Source of the DNA: Saccharothrix espanaensis DSM 44229
GTDB lineage: Bacteria; Actinomycetota; Actinomycetes; Mycobacteriales; Pseudonocardiaceae
DNA length: 64,000 nucleotides
Direction of reading: 5' to 3'
NCBI RefSeq assembly: GCF_000328705.1
Contig: NC_019673.1
Coordinates: forward strand, 4,154,001-4,218,000
Shown piece by piece: positions 50,975 to 60,331 of the stretch (position 1 is its first letter; every line of letters starts with the position of its first letter). A model generated the notes under the pieces. The model did no database searches and was not told the origin of the DNA. It worked only from the letters and a program-made list of their open reading frames with translations. A program made the position numbers and the translations under genes.

Positions 50975-53323
50975 TCAGGCCGAGTGCGTACCGGACTCGT
51001 CGGTCAACGACGCCAGCTCGCGCAGCGCGTCCGCGTGGGCGGTGTGCTGGCCGGTGCGTTCGAACAGGACGAGCGCGTCGGCGAGGTGTGCGCGTGCCCC
51101 GGGGAGGTCGCCTTGTCCGCGCAGGAACGTGCCGCCCAGCCGCAGCGCGCGGGCCTGGCCCATCAGCGCGCCGTGCACCCGGAACAGTCGCAGCGCCTCC
51201 TCGCTCTGCCGGAACGCCGCGTCCAGCGAGCTGAGCGCCGCGAGGTTGCCCGCCGACCGCAGCAGCAGGTATGCGTAGTTGTTGTCGTCCACGGGGTTGT
51301 CCGGCGCGTCGGGGGCCGGCGCGAAGTAGTCGAGGCAGGCCGCGAACTCGTCGGCGGCCTCGTGGAACCGGCCGTCGACGTGCAGGCAGCCCGCCCGGAT
51401 CGAGCGGGCCACGAACGAGCCGAGCCGGTAGCCGGCCCGGTCGAACAGGCCCACCGCCTCGTCCAGCAGCGGCACGGCCACCGCGTGCCGGCCCTCGCGC
51501 AGCTCGGAGTTCGCCTGGTAGGTCCGCGCCCAGGCCTGCTCGCGCAGGTCGCCGGCCTCGACGGCGGCGTCCCGGGCCAGCCCGGTCATCCGCACCGCGT
51601 CCGCCGACCGTCCCAACAGGACGGCCAACACCCACGACTGGTAGTTGCGCTGCACGGCCTCGTCGCGCTTGCTGCCCAGCGCCACGGCCGCCTGCACGCC
51701 CAGGCCGAACACCTCGTGCCACAGCGACGCCGTGCCGCCGAACTCCGAGTACCAGTGCATCGCCTCGGACAGGCCGAGCACGGCGCGGTGGTCGCCGCGT
51801 GCCGCCGTCCCGCGCAGCGCGGCGGGCCAGTTCTCCGCCTCGGCGTCCAGCCAGCGGCCCGCGCCGAGGTGGTCGGCGAACCACGGCGTGGCCGCCGGCG
51901 GCGAGTCCACGTCGCCGGAGGGCTGGAAGTACCGGGCGGCGGCCGTGGCGGTCGCCACCAGCCAGCGGGTGTGGCGGTCCCGCGCCCGCCCGATGTCCTC
52001 GGGGGTCTCGTCCCGGTCGAGGCGTTCGGCGGCGAACACCCGGAGCAGGTCGTGGAACTGGTAGCGGCCCTCCGCCGGGGACAGCTGAAGCAGGCTCGCG
52101 TCGGTCAGCTCCTCCAGGCAGTCGGCCGCGTCGTCCTCGTCCGGGACGTCGGTGAGCACCCGGGCCGTGCCCGCCGAGAAGTCCGCGCCGGGCACCAGCG
52201 ACAGCCGGCGGAACGCGCGGGCGGCGTCCGGGCTGAGCTGCTGGTAGGACAGCGTGAACACGCTGCGGACGTCGAGGTCGCCGGCGGTGAGCGCGGACAG
52301 CCGCCGGTCGCGGTCGCGCAGCTGGTCCACCAGCCGGCCGATCGACCACACGGGCCTGCTCGCGAGCCGGTTGCCCGCCACCCGCAGCGCCAGCGGCAGC
52401 CGGCCGCACAGCTCGACCAGCTCGGCGGCCACGGGCCGTTCCCGGGCCACCCGCGCCGGGCCGATGATCGTGGTCAGCAGGGCGAGCCCGGCGTCGAGGT
52501 CCAGCGCGCCCAGCGGGAACCGGCGCACCCCCTCCAGCCCGACCAGCAGGTGCCGGCTGGTGACCAGGGTCAGGCAGCGCGGGCCGCCGACCAGCAGCGG
52601 CCGCACCTGGGCCTCGTCGGCGGCGTCGTCGAGCACGATGAGTACCGCGCGGTCGCGCAGCAGCGAACGGCACAGGCCGGCCCGCTGCTCGGGGTCGGCC
52701 GGGATCTGCACCGCGTCGACGCCGAGCGAGCGCAGCACCAGGTGCAGCACGTCGGCGGGCCGGCCCGGCTCGGCGGACATCCCGCGCAGCTTGAGGAAGA
52801 ACTGGCCGTCCGGGAAGTACCCGGCGAGCTCGTGCGCGGCCCGGACGGCGACGCTGGTCTTGCCGGTGCCCGGCGGTCCGCTGAGCACGGCGACGTTCCC
52901 GGTCCGCTGCCGCGGGTCGGCCGGTTCGGCGGCGACCGCGCGCAGCGCCGCGAGGTCGGGCGAGCGCCCGGCGAGGTCCTCGACGTCGGGCGGCAGCACC
53001 CCGGCCGGTCCGCGCACCGGGATCCCGGCGGCCACCGGGGCGAGCGCGGTGACCGCGGTGACCGCGGGCCGGGCCCGGCCGCGCTTGGCGATCCCGTGCA
53101 ACGCGGCCAGCTCGTCGTCGGACAGGCGCAGCGGCCCGGCGAGCGCCGCGATCGTGCGCCGCTGGGGGCCGCGGGCGATGCCGCGCTCCATGTCGCTGAT
53201 GGCCCGGACGCTGACGCCGGCCCCCTCCGCCAGGTCCTCCTGGGTCAGCCCGGCGCGGACGCGGTACCCCTTGAGCAAGGCGTCGAAGGCTTCCGGGGCC
53301 CCGTCGTGGGCCGTGGTCGACAT
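50975..53323 (-). CDS. XRE - NB-ARC - TPR STAND regulator (copy 1)
   Basis: A 782-aa regulator. An N-terminal XRE helix-turn-helix (YRVRAGLTQEDLAEGAGVSV, RAISDMERG) is followed by a STAND ATPase with Walker A LSGPPGTGKTSVAVRAA, Walker B AVLIVLDDAADEAQV, the LTLVTSRHLL sensor and GRLPLALRVAGNRLA; the C-terminal ~300 residues are TPR-like repeats. Such proteins act as ATP-dependent switches controlling antibiotic or developmental genes. ATG 53323 is chosen; TTG 53335 is possible. A close paralogue lies upstream on the same strand. Confidence 0.92.
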   Translation of the reverse strand: MSTTAHDGAPEAFDALLKGYRVRAGLTQEDLAEGAGVSVRAISDMERGIARGPQRRTIAALAGPLRLSDDELAALHGIAKRGRARPAVTAVTALAPVAAGIPVRGPAGVLPPDVEDLAGRSPDLAALRAVAAEPADPRQRTGNVAVLSGPPGTGKTSVAVRAAHELAGYFPDGQFFLKLRGMSAEPGRPADVLHLVLRSLGVDAVQIPADPEQRAGLCRSLLRDRAVLIVLDDAADEAQVRPLLVGGPRCLTLVTSRHLLVGLEGVRRFPLGALDLDAGLALLTTIIGPARVARERPVAAELVELCGRLPLALRVAGNRLASRPVWSIGRLVDQLRDRDRRLSALTAGDLDVRSVFTLSYQQLSPDAARAFRRLSLVPGADFSAGTARVLTDVPDEDDAADCLEELTDASLLQLSPAEGRYQFHDLLRVFAAERLDRDETPEDIGRARDRHTRWLVATATAAARYFQPSGDVDSPPAATPWFADHLGAGRWLDAEAENWPAALRGTAARGDHRAVLGLSEAMHWYSEFGGTASLWHEVFGLGVQAAVALGSKRDEAVQRNYQSWVLAVLLGRSADAVRMTGLARDAAVEAGDLREQAWARTYQANSELREGRHAVAVPLLDEAVGLFDRAGYRLGSFVARSIRAGCLHVDGRFHEAADEFAACLDYFAPAPDAPDNPVDDNNYAYLLLRSAGNLAALSSLDAAFRQSEEALRLFRVHGALMGQARALRLGGTFLRGQGDLPGARAHLADALVLFERTGQHTAHADALRELASLTDESGTHSA

Positions 53324-53452
53324 GGCTCCAATCAATCATGGGCGGGGCGCGGCCCGGCAGCCGGGCGGCGTCGTCACGCGACGTGTTCGCCGCGTTCGAT
53401 CACTCGATCGGCCGCTGGTTGGTGTGCCGCAGCGCGTGCTGCGGGATGGCGT

Positions 53453-55900
53453 TCACGTCCGAAGTGCTTGACTTGTCCGGATCCGATACCGGTCAGGCTC
53501 GACCGGGCTCGGCGGCGTGACACCGAGGACGGTCGCCAGCTCCGCCGCGTGCGCCCGCACCGCGCGGGTGTCGTAGCGGGAGCACTCGGCCAGCGCCCGC
53601 ACCTGGAAACCGCGCGCCTCCAGCGGGTCGTCGGACACGTCGGCCAGCCGCCGCAGGAGCTCCACCCGGTTGTCCGACAGCCGGGCCTCGTCCAACGCCT
53701 GGAGCAGCTGCCCGCGCGCCTCGGCCCTCCGGCCCGCCCGCGCCAGCGCCAGCCCGCGCATGTAGCGGGCCTTCGCCACCCCGGACTCCGCGCCGTACCG
53801 GGCGAACCGGGCCTCGGCCTCGTCCAGCAGTTCCAGCGCGCCGGTCACGTCACCGGACGCGGAGAGGCTGTCGGCGAGCCGGGTCAGCACCATCGACAGC
53901 AGTTCGGCGTCACCGGGCCGCCCGGTCGCGTCCAGCTCGCGGTAGTAGGACTCGGTGCGTCTGTGCACCGCGACCGCCTCCTCGTAGTCGCCCGCCGCGT
54001 GCAGCATCACCCCGAGCAGCGACAGCGCCAGGTGCAGGCCGTTGGCGTGGTCGGTCGACTCGAACAGCGCCACGGCCCGCCGGGCGTGCTTGGCGGCGGC
54101 GGCCGGCGTGGACAGCCGCCGCTCGATGCCCGTGCGGTAGTACCAGGTCCACGCCCGGGTCAGCGGGTCGCCGCACTCCAGCGCCGTCGCCAGCGCCCGC
54201 TGGTTCACCCCGAGCGCCTCGTGCGGGCGCCCGCAGAGCAGGTACAGCGCCCACGACAGGTAGTTGAGCTGCTCGGCCTGGTCGCGGGGGTCGCCCAGGG
54301 CCAGCGCCGCTCCGGCCCCGGCCTGGAACACCTCCCGCCACAGCTCACCGGTGCCGCGCAGGTCGGAGTACCAGTGCACGGCCCGCGCCAGGTCGAGCAC
54401 CTGGCGGTGCGCGTCGCGCGACACCGCGGACCGCAGGGCCTCCAGCCAGGCCGGCTCCTCGACCGCGAGCCACCGCCCGGCCGCCTCGCGGTCGCGCACC
54501 GGGTCCGGCCCGTCGACGGTCGCGGAGACCTCCGCGCGGTCGTGGTCGAAGTGCAGCGCCGCCTTCGTCGCCACCGCCAGCAGCCAGTCGTGCAGCCGCG
54601 CGGTGGCCTCGGCGACGTCCTCGGCGGACTCCTCGCGGTCGAGCAGCTCCCGGGCGAACTCGCGGATCAGGCTGTGGCAGGCGTAGCGGCCGGGGGTCTC
54701 GCCGACCTCGATCAGGCTCGCGTCGGCCAGCTCCTCCAACGCCCGCTCGACCTGCTCCGGCGTGCGGCCCGCGACCACGGCGGCGGTCTCCACCGACGTG
54801 CCGGTGCCCGGCACGAGCGCCAGCCTGCGGAACACCAGCGCGACCTCCGGGGCCAGGTGGCGGTAGGACAGGTCGAACGCGGTGCGCACCTGGAGGTCGC
54901 CCGCGGTGAGCACGGACAGCCGGCGGCGCCGGCCTTCGAGCTGGTCGGCGAAGTGGGCGGTGGTCCACCGGGTCCGGCTGGCCATCCGGTTGCCCGCGAT
55001 CAGCAGCGCCAGCGGGATGCCGCCGCACAGCCTCGCGACCCGGTGCGCCGCCTCCGGTTCGGCGGCCACCCGCTCGGCCCCGGCGAACCTGGCCAGCAGC
55101 GCCACCGCGCGGTCCTGGCCGAGCAGGCCCAGCGCGAGCCGGTGCCGCGCGTCCAGGCCCGCCAGCGTCATCCGGCTGGTCACCAGCACCATCGTGCCGG
55201 GGCTGGTGGCCAGCAGCGGCCGGACCTGGGCCTCGTTCGCGGCGTTGTCGAGGATCAGCAGCACGGCCCGTTCGAGCATCTGCGAGCGGTAGAGCGCGAC
55301 CCGGTCGTCCGCGTCGGCCGGGATCGCGCGCTCGCGCACGCCCAAGCCGCGCAGCAGCCGGTGCAGCGCCTGCGCCCAGCTCAGCGGCTCGTCCGACATG
55401 CCGCGCAGGTCGAGGTACAGGCAGCCGTCGGCGAACCGGCGGCCGAGCCGGTGCCCGGCGTCGACGGCGAGCGCCGACTTGCCCACCCCCGGCGGGCCGT
55501 GGACCAGGGTGACCTGCGACCGCGGCGACGCCTCGGCATCCCGCGCGCAGCCGTCGAGCTGCCGCTGCTCGGCCTCGCGGCCGATCGGCTCGACCGGCAG
55601 CGGCGGCACCGCGCACACCTCGCCGGCGAACACGTCCGGCTCCGGCGCGGGGTCGACCGGGTCGACGGCCCGGCGGCCGGCGCGGGCCAGCCCGGTCAGC
55701 TCCGCCGCGTCGCCCTCGGCCAGCCCGAGCCCGTCGACCAGCAGCTCCACCGTGCGCCGCTGCGGGTTGCGCGCCCGGCCGCGTTCCATGTCGCTGATCG
55801 CCCGGACGCTGACCCCCGTCCGCTCGGCCAACTCCTCCTGCGTCAGCACGGCTCGCAGCCGGTAGAAGCGCAGGAAGTCGCCGAACGTCGTCGTCGTCAC
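53453..55900 (-). CDS. XRE - NB-ARC - TPR STAND regulator (copy 2)
   Basis: An 815-aa paralogue of the downstream gene: XRE domain with YRLRAVLTQEELAERTGVSV and RAISDMERGRARNPQRR, Walker A VHGPPGVGKSALAVDAG, Walker B AVLLILDNAANEAQV, then a winged-helix and TPR repeats (ARFARYGAESGVAKARYMRG near the end). GTG 55900 follows AGAGGTCTGGT. The two genes are 130 bp apart in the same orientation, pointing to tandem duplication followed by divergence of the sensor regions. Targets unknown. Confidence 0.92.
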   Translation of the reverse strand: MTTTTFGDFLRFYRLRAVLTQEELAERTGVSVRAISDMERGRARNPQRRTVELLVDGLGLAEGDAAELTGLARAGRRAVDPVDPAPEPDVFAGEVCAVPPLPVEPIGREAEQRQLDGCARDAEASPRSQVTLVHGPPGVGKSALAVDAGHRLGRRFADGCLYLDLRGMSDEPLSWAQALHRLLRGLGVRERAIPADADDRVALYRSQMLERAVLLILDNAANEAQVRPLLATSPGTMVLVTSRMTLAGLDARHRLALGLLGQDRAVALLARFAGAERVAAEPEAAHRVARLCGGIPLALLIAGNRMASRTRWTTAHFADQLEGRRRRLSVLTAGDLQVRTAFDLSYRHLAPEVALVFRRLALVPGTGTSVETAAVVAGRTPEQVERALEELADASLIEVGETPGRYACHSLIREFARELLDREESAEDVAEATARLHDWLLAVATKAALHFDHDRAEVSATVDGPDPVRDREAAGRWLAVEEPAWLEALRSAVSRDAHRQVLDLARAVHWYSDLRGTGELWREVFQAGAGAALALGDPRDQAEQLNYLSWALYLLCGRPHEALGVNQRALATALECGDPLTRAWTWYYRTGIERRLSTPAAAAKHARRAVALFESTDHANGLHLALSLLGVMLHAAGDYEEAVAVHRRTESYYRELDATGRPGDAELLSMVLTRLADSLSASGDVTGALELLDEAEARFARYGAESGVAKARYMRGLALARAGRRAEARGQLLQALDEARLSDNRVELLRRLADVSDDPLEARGFQVRALAECSRYDTRAVRAHAAELATVLGVTPPSPVEPDRYRIRTSQALRT

Positions 55901-56099
55901 ACCAGACCTCTCTCCTGGACGGGGACGGCCTCGCCCCCCGCGTGGACCCGCGTCCTCCCGGTCGCGGTGCGGCCGCCATTCTGCTCTGAGGTCCTGCCGG
56001 TCCTGCCGCTTGGTCCGCGTGACGTCCGCCGCTCACCGCGCGGTACCTGTCGTTCCGGTTAACCCCAGGTGACACTCGGATTCCACGGCGCCGACCGGC

Positions 56100-56131
56100 G
56101 GCAACCGACCGGCTGCCGCCGGTCGGTTGCC
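56100..56131. promoter_or_regulatory. Stable hairpin upstream of the broken serine hydrolase
   Basis: GGCAACCGACCGGC (56100-56113) pairs perfectly with 56118-56131 around a TGCC tetraloop. It lies in the divergent gap before the frameshifted hydrolase and covers its TTG candidate start at 56127, so it may be an attenuator-like element or simply a remnant terminator. Confidence 0.55.
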
Positions 56132-57163
56132 GGACGAAAGTAGGCCCAAGTCGCACCGGTCGGATGACGACCGGGCGGAGGTGCGGCGGATCCTCGACGG
56201 CTGGACCGGCACGACCGCCCGGGGCGTGCAGGTGCGGATCAACGCCGACGATCGCGAGTGGCAGGCGCGCAGCGGGACGGCGCGGACCGGCAGCACGGCA
56301 CCGGTGCCGCGCGACGGCACGTTCAGGGCGGGCAGCGTGACCAAGACGTTCGTGGCGACAGCGTTGCTGTCACTGGTCGGCGAAGGCCGTGTGGTGCTGG
56401 ACGCGCCCGTCACGCGCTACCTGCCGGGGGCGCTGCCCGACTGGGACCGGAGCACCGTGCGCAACCTCCTCCAGCACACCAGCGGGCTCTACAATTACAC
56501 GCTGGACGTGTACGTGTCCTCCGCCGACTTCGTGCGCAAGCGGTTCAAGCACTGGGAGCCCGCGGACTGCTGGCGCTGGCCACCCGGCACCCGTTGCGGT
56601 TCGAGCCGGGAACCCGTTATGAGTACTCGAACACCAACTACGTCGTGGTCGGAATGGTGATCGAGCGCGTCACGGGCCGGTCGTGGCGGGACGAGGTGAC
56701 GCGGCGCGTGCTGCGCCCCCTGGGGCTGCGCGACACGGGCACGCCCGTCGACCGGCCACACCTGCCCGGACCGCACGCCTCCGCGTACGAGGAACTGGAC
56801 GGCAGCCCGTTCGACGTGACCCGGTTCAACCCCTCCGTCGGGGGCGCGGCGGGCTCGATGACGTCCACGACCGCCGACCTGGAGCGGTTCGCGCGCAAGC
56901 TGTTCACCGGTGGCCTGCTCAAGCCCGCCGAGCGGGCCGAACTGACCCGGACCACCGCGGTGAGCACGTACTACGGCCTGGGCGCGGTGGTGCTCCCGCT
57001 CAGCTGCGGCACGACCGTGCTGGGGCACGATGGTTACCTCCTGGGCTGGTTGACCGAGATGTGGGTCGACCAGGACGGTTCGAGGAGTCTCACCCTGTCC
57101 GCGAACATGGCGAGGGGCGGCTTGCTGTCCGTGGGACCGCTGCTCGACGAGGTGTTCTGCTGA
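56127..57163 (+). pseudogene. Frameshifted beta-lactamase-family serine hydrolase
   Basis: Two frames together make one D-alanyl-D-alanine carboxypeptidase/class C beta-lactamase-like protein. The first holds GSVTKTFVATALLSLVGEGR (SxxK motif SVTK) and LLQHTSGLYNYTLDVYV; the second resumes LLALATRHPLRFEPGTRYEY, YSNTNYVVVGMV and GHDGYLLGW, ending at 57163. Inserting one base near 56566, after GAGCCCGCGGA, restores a continuous ~345-residue protein. Other parts are intact. No signal peptide is visible and the start (TTG 56127) is uncertain. Recent inactivation or a sequencing error. Confidence 0.8.
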
Positions 57164-57561
57164 CGGCGTGACACCGGGCCGCCCGGCACGGTCGCGAAGT
57201 CGTCCCGGGGATCCGTTGCGCCGCAACGCTCAAGTGCTCAACGGCCGGGCCTTCGCGATCGTAGCCGGCAGCGTGACGACCTGCCGTCGTTCGGGAGTGC
57301 GTGATCGCCCATCGCCATCGCGTGACCGCGCCGACCGCACCGACCGCACCGACCGCACGGGGTGCGACCGGTCAGGTCCGGTCGGCTCCCGGGAGTTGTT
57401 GCGTCGCAACCGACTCGACGTGGTCGGAGGTCGGGGACCCGCCGGGCACCGCACCGCCGCACCGGTCGCCGGCGCGCCCTCGTGGAACACGCGGGGAGGG
57501 CGTCGCCGACGCGTGTGCGACCGGTGTGCGGGACGCGGTGTCCCGGCGGGTCACGACCGGA
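57164..57561. other. Gene-free region with two identical palindromes and 9-bp repeats
   Basis: No gene. GTTGCG-N-CGCAAC occurs twice, at 57215-57227 and 57398-57410, 183 bp apart, a likely protein-binding site. Between them, around 57325-57360, CCGACCGCA is repeated about four times. The region lies between the 3' ends of the convergent broken hydrolase and the papain-like protease gene, so an operator role is unexpected. Confidence 0.6.
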
Positions 57562-58236
57562 CTACGGGGCCTTGGTGATGTTGACGATGGTGTCGCCCCA
57601 GGTGAAGCGGGCGTTGCGCCGGTACTGGTTGTAGGACCAGGTCTGGTACCGCTGGTAGGCGGGCCACGGGTCGCCGACCAGGATGGTCTGGTTGGTCGTG
57701 TCGTAGCCGTAGATCACCTCGGCGTGCCCGCCGCCGGCGGTCCAGTAGATGCCGGTCAGGTGGGGGATGCCCGCGTCGATCTGCTGGGTGATGGACGCGT
57801 AGCTGATCGTCCCGTTGGCGTCCTCGGCGGTGAAGCCGGTGCCGCGGAAGCCGTCGACGATCTCCGGGATCTCCGCTCCTTCGTTCGGGCAGTAGCCCGG
57901 CGACGAGTTCTTGCCCGCCGCGCAGAACGTCTGCTGGCTGGTGGTGACGCCGAGCGTGCGCTCGATGCTCGCGCCGGTCGCGGCCCAGCACCACTGGTCC
58001 TGCTGCTGCACCTGCTGGGTGTAGTTGAGCCGCTTGGCGGCCTGGGGCTCGACCCCGGCCAGGGCCGCCGCCGGCGGCGACACCTCCCGGACCTCGGTGT
58101 GCTCCCGGGTCTTGATCAGGCCGTGCGGGACGTCCTGGTCGGTCGTCGCCGACGCCGTCGGCGCGAGCACCGCGGTCAGGGCGAGGACGACGCTTGCCAG
58201 GCAGGGGAGTCCCCGACGGGTGAGTTTCCGATCCAC
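57562..58236 (-). CDS. Secreted papain-like (C39-like) cysteine protease
   Basis: A 224-aa exported protein. After signal peptide LASVVLALTAVLAPTASA and a ~40-residue propeptide-like stretch, the catalytic Cys83 lies in QQQDQWCWAATGAS, the usual motif of papain-like C39/C70 bacterial proteases, with catalytic His in GGGHAEVIYGYD and a late polar residue in LVGDPWPAY. Further cysteines (TFCAAG, GYCPNEG) may form a disulfide. AAGGAGAATACTC precedes GTG 58236. May process secreted substrates; the target is unknown. Confidence 0.88.
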   Translation of the reverse strand: MDRKLTRRGLPCLASVVLALTAVLAPTASATTDQDVPHGLIKTREHTEVREVSPPAAALAGVEPQAAKRLNYTQQVQQQDQWCWAATGASIERTLGVTTSQQTFCAAGKNSSPGYCPNEGAEIPEIVDGFRGTGFTAEDANGTISYASITQQIDAGIPHLTGIYWTAGGGHAEVIYGYDTTNQTILVGDPWPAYQRYQTWSYNQYRRNARFTWGDTIVNITKAP

Positions 58237-58462
58237 GAGTATTCTCCTTGCAGGAAGGGGAACTTCGATTCCACGCCGGCCGCCCGCTGACGGGACGGCC
58301 GGCTGGGACCACCGTGCTCACCCCACCCGTTCGCGGACAACGGCCGGCCGCTCCCGCCGTGGTGCGGCGTGACCGTTCACCCCCGGCGCGTGGCCGCGGA
58401 ACGTTCCAGTAGCAGCGTTTCCGCCGCCGGCTGCGCTCGCCGCTCGCGTTACACCGAGAACA

Positions 58463-58488
58463 TTCACGGCCCGTTCACCGGCCGTGAA
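58463..58488. terminator. Hairpin terminator of the carboxylesterase gene
   Basis: TTCACGGCC (58463-58471) and GGCCGTGAA (58480-58488) form a perfect 9-bp stem with 8-nt loop, 73 bp after the end of the minus-strand carboxylesterase. The 58237-58560 gap also contains a CCGGCCG/CGGCCGG hairpin (58276-58302) in the papain-like gene leader, and no gene. Confidence 0.65.
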
Positions 58489-58560
58489 CCATCGTAGTTT
58501 TCGTGGAATACCGGCTCAACTCGCCGTATGTCCTATGTGGACGATTTGATCCACTCGCGG

Positions 58561-60153
58561 TCACCTGGGTTCGGGGGTGATGCGGTGCCAGAAGTTGCAC
58601 TGGTGTTGGCGGCCGATCTCGCCCGTCATCGCGCTGTCCCCGGCGGGCAGCAACGACATGACGCGCGGATCGTCGCCGGTGTACGGGGTCCAGAGCGGCG
58701 TGCCGGTGACGGTGGGGTCGCCGGTGCGGGCGAACCCGGTCCACTGCGCGACGAGCTGCCGGCCGTACGCGCTCTGGTTGGCGTTCCACGTGTCGCTGCC
58801 CACGGCGTAGAGGAAGTTGTTCTCCGACACGTGGAACGCGCCGTTGGGCTTGGTCTGGTCCAGCCACCCGGCGGGCGGCGAATCCGGGTTGTCGACCTGG
58901 TAGGCGAAGACCGGCAGGTGCCGGGCCAGCCGCCGGGCGGTGAGCAGCGAGGGGCACACCGAGTTGGAGTCGGCGACGATCGTGCGGTAGGCCAGGAACG
59001 CGGCGGGCTCCGGGAAGCGCTCCAGGGGGTAGCGGGCGAACACCTCCGGGGCGTGCGCGCCGTACTGCTCCCGGACCAGCTCCCGGTACCGCTCGGGTGT
59101 TTCGGCCGGTTCCAGCTGCACTTCGTCCCGGGCCACGCCGGTCATCACCCGGGCCGGGTTGAGCCGGCCGCGTTCGATCGCCTTCGCCGGGGAGAGCGGG
59201 ATGGTGACCCCGTCCACGACCGGCGCGATCGTGCCGCTGTCCGGGGCCAGTCCGTCACCGGCCTGCGCCACCAGCCGATCGGCGGGCAGCGCGCGCAGGC
59301 AGGCGGCGACGTCGTCGGTGCAGCCCAGCGCCGCCGCGAACCGGGCACCGGCCTGTTGCGCCTCGCGCTCGGTGGGCCACTGCGCCGTGCAGTCCTGCGG
59401 CTGCCACGAAGTGTCCTTGCCCAGCAACGAGTTGTAGTGACCGCTCTGGTTGATCCCCTTGTGGAACAGGCCGCGCGCGGCGGGCGAGACGAGCTGCGCG
59501 CACACGCTCGACCCGCCGGCCGACGCGCCGTAGATGGTGACGTTGCCGGGATCACCGCCGAACGCCGCGATGTTGCGGCGCACCCAGCGCAACGCGGCCT
59601 GCTGGTCCTGCAGCGCGTAGTTGCCGGAGTGCGGGCCCAGCGCCTCGGCGGCGAGGAAACCCAGGACCCCCAGCCGGTAGTTGATCTCCACGCTGATCAC
59701 CCGGCCGGTCGCGGCCATCCGGCTCGCGTCGGTCGGGCCGAACAGCAGGAAACCGCCGCCGTGGATCTGCACCATCACCGGCAGCGGCCCGGGGCCCCGC
59801 TCCAGCGGGACGCGGACGTCGAGGTTCAGGCAGTCCTCGGCGGTGCGCGGTGTGCCCTGTCCGGGCTGCGGACACCGGTTGCCCGGCTCGGTGGCGGCGA
59901 AGGTGCCCGACCACGGCGTGACCGGGGCCGGCCGCCGCCAGCGCAGCCCGCCCACCGGCGGTGCCGCATAGCGGAGGCCGAGCCACGACGTCACCCCCGT
60001 GCCGACCACCCCGCACACCAGGCCCTCGGCGGTCCGCACCTCGGTGCCGGCCGTGCACTCCGGTGCCGCGGCGGGTGCCGTCGGGCCGGTGGCCCCGGAC
60101 AGCACGAACGCCGCGGCGCAGACGACCGCGACGAGTCGGGATCGTGGTCCCAT
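58561..60153 (-). CDS. Secreted type B carboxylesterase
   Basis: A 530-aa alpha/beta-hydrolase with a signal peptide (MGPRSRLVAVVCAAAFVLSG). Family motifs: LGLRYAAPPVGGLRWRRP, oxyanion VMVQIHGGGFLLFG, EDCLNLDVRVP, nucleophile elbow in IYGASAGGSSV (GxSxG with Ala in place of Glu before Ser), and His in AFHVSENNFL. Six cysteines fit the usual disulfides. ATG 60153 is chosen; GTG 60162 is possible. It belongs to the same family as the cytosolic esterase at 39365. Confidence 0.92.
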   Translation of the reverse strand: MGPRSRLVAVVCAAAFVLSGATGPTAPAAAPECTAGTEVRTAEGLVCGVVGTGVTSWLGLRYAAPPVGGLRWRRPAPVTPWSGTFAATEPGNRCPQPGQGTPRTAEDCLNLDVRVPLERGPGPLPVMVQIHGGGFLLFGPTDASRMAATGRVISVEINYRLGVLGFLAAEALGPHSGNYALQDQQAALRWVRRNIAAFGGDPGNVTIYGASAGGSSVCAQLVSPAARGLFHKGINQSGHYNSLLGKDTSWQPQDCTAQWPTEREAQQAGARFAAALGCTDDVAACLRALPADRLVAQAGDGLAPDSGTIAPVVDGVTIPLSPAKAIERGRLNPARVMTGVARDEVQLEPAETPERYRELVREQYGAHAPEVFARYPLERFPEPAAFLAYRTIVADSNSVCPSLLTARRLARHLPVFAYQVDNPDSPPAGWLDQTKPNGAFHVSENNFLYAVGSDTWNANQSAYGRQLVAQWTGFARTGDPTVTGTPLWTPYTGDDPRVMSLLPAGDSAMTGEIGRQHQCNFWHRITPEPR

Positions 60154-60331
60154 CAGGCTCACCCCTGTCCGTAGACGGATGCGAGAGCCCATGCTCGAAG
60201 ACGTGGCCGGCACCGGTCGAGAGGGCATCACCCGGCCGCTGCTGCGCCATCGGTGGCGTCCTCCCCGGACGTGCGATTGCCCGGGGCTGGGACGTGCGAT
60301 TGCTCGGGGCGCGGACCGCCGATCGCCGGGA

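Noticed and set aside
50156..56062. A 1968-codon plus-strand open frame across the two STAND regulators and the metalloprotease start
   Set aside because: Antisense shadow: low-complexity Arg/Gly/Gln-rich translation without motifs, opposite well-defined regulator domains.
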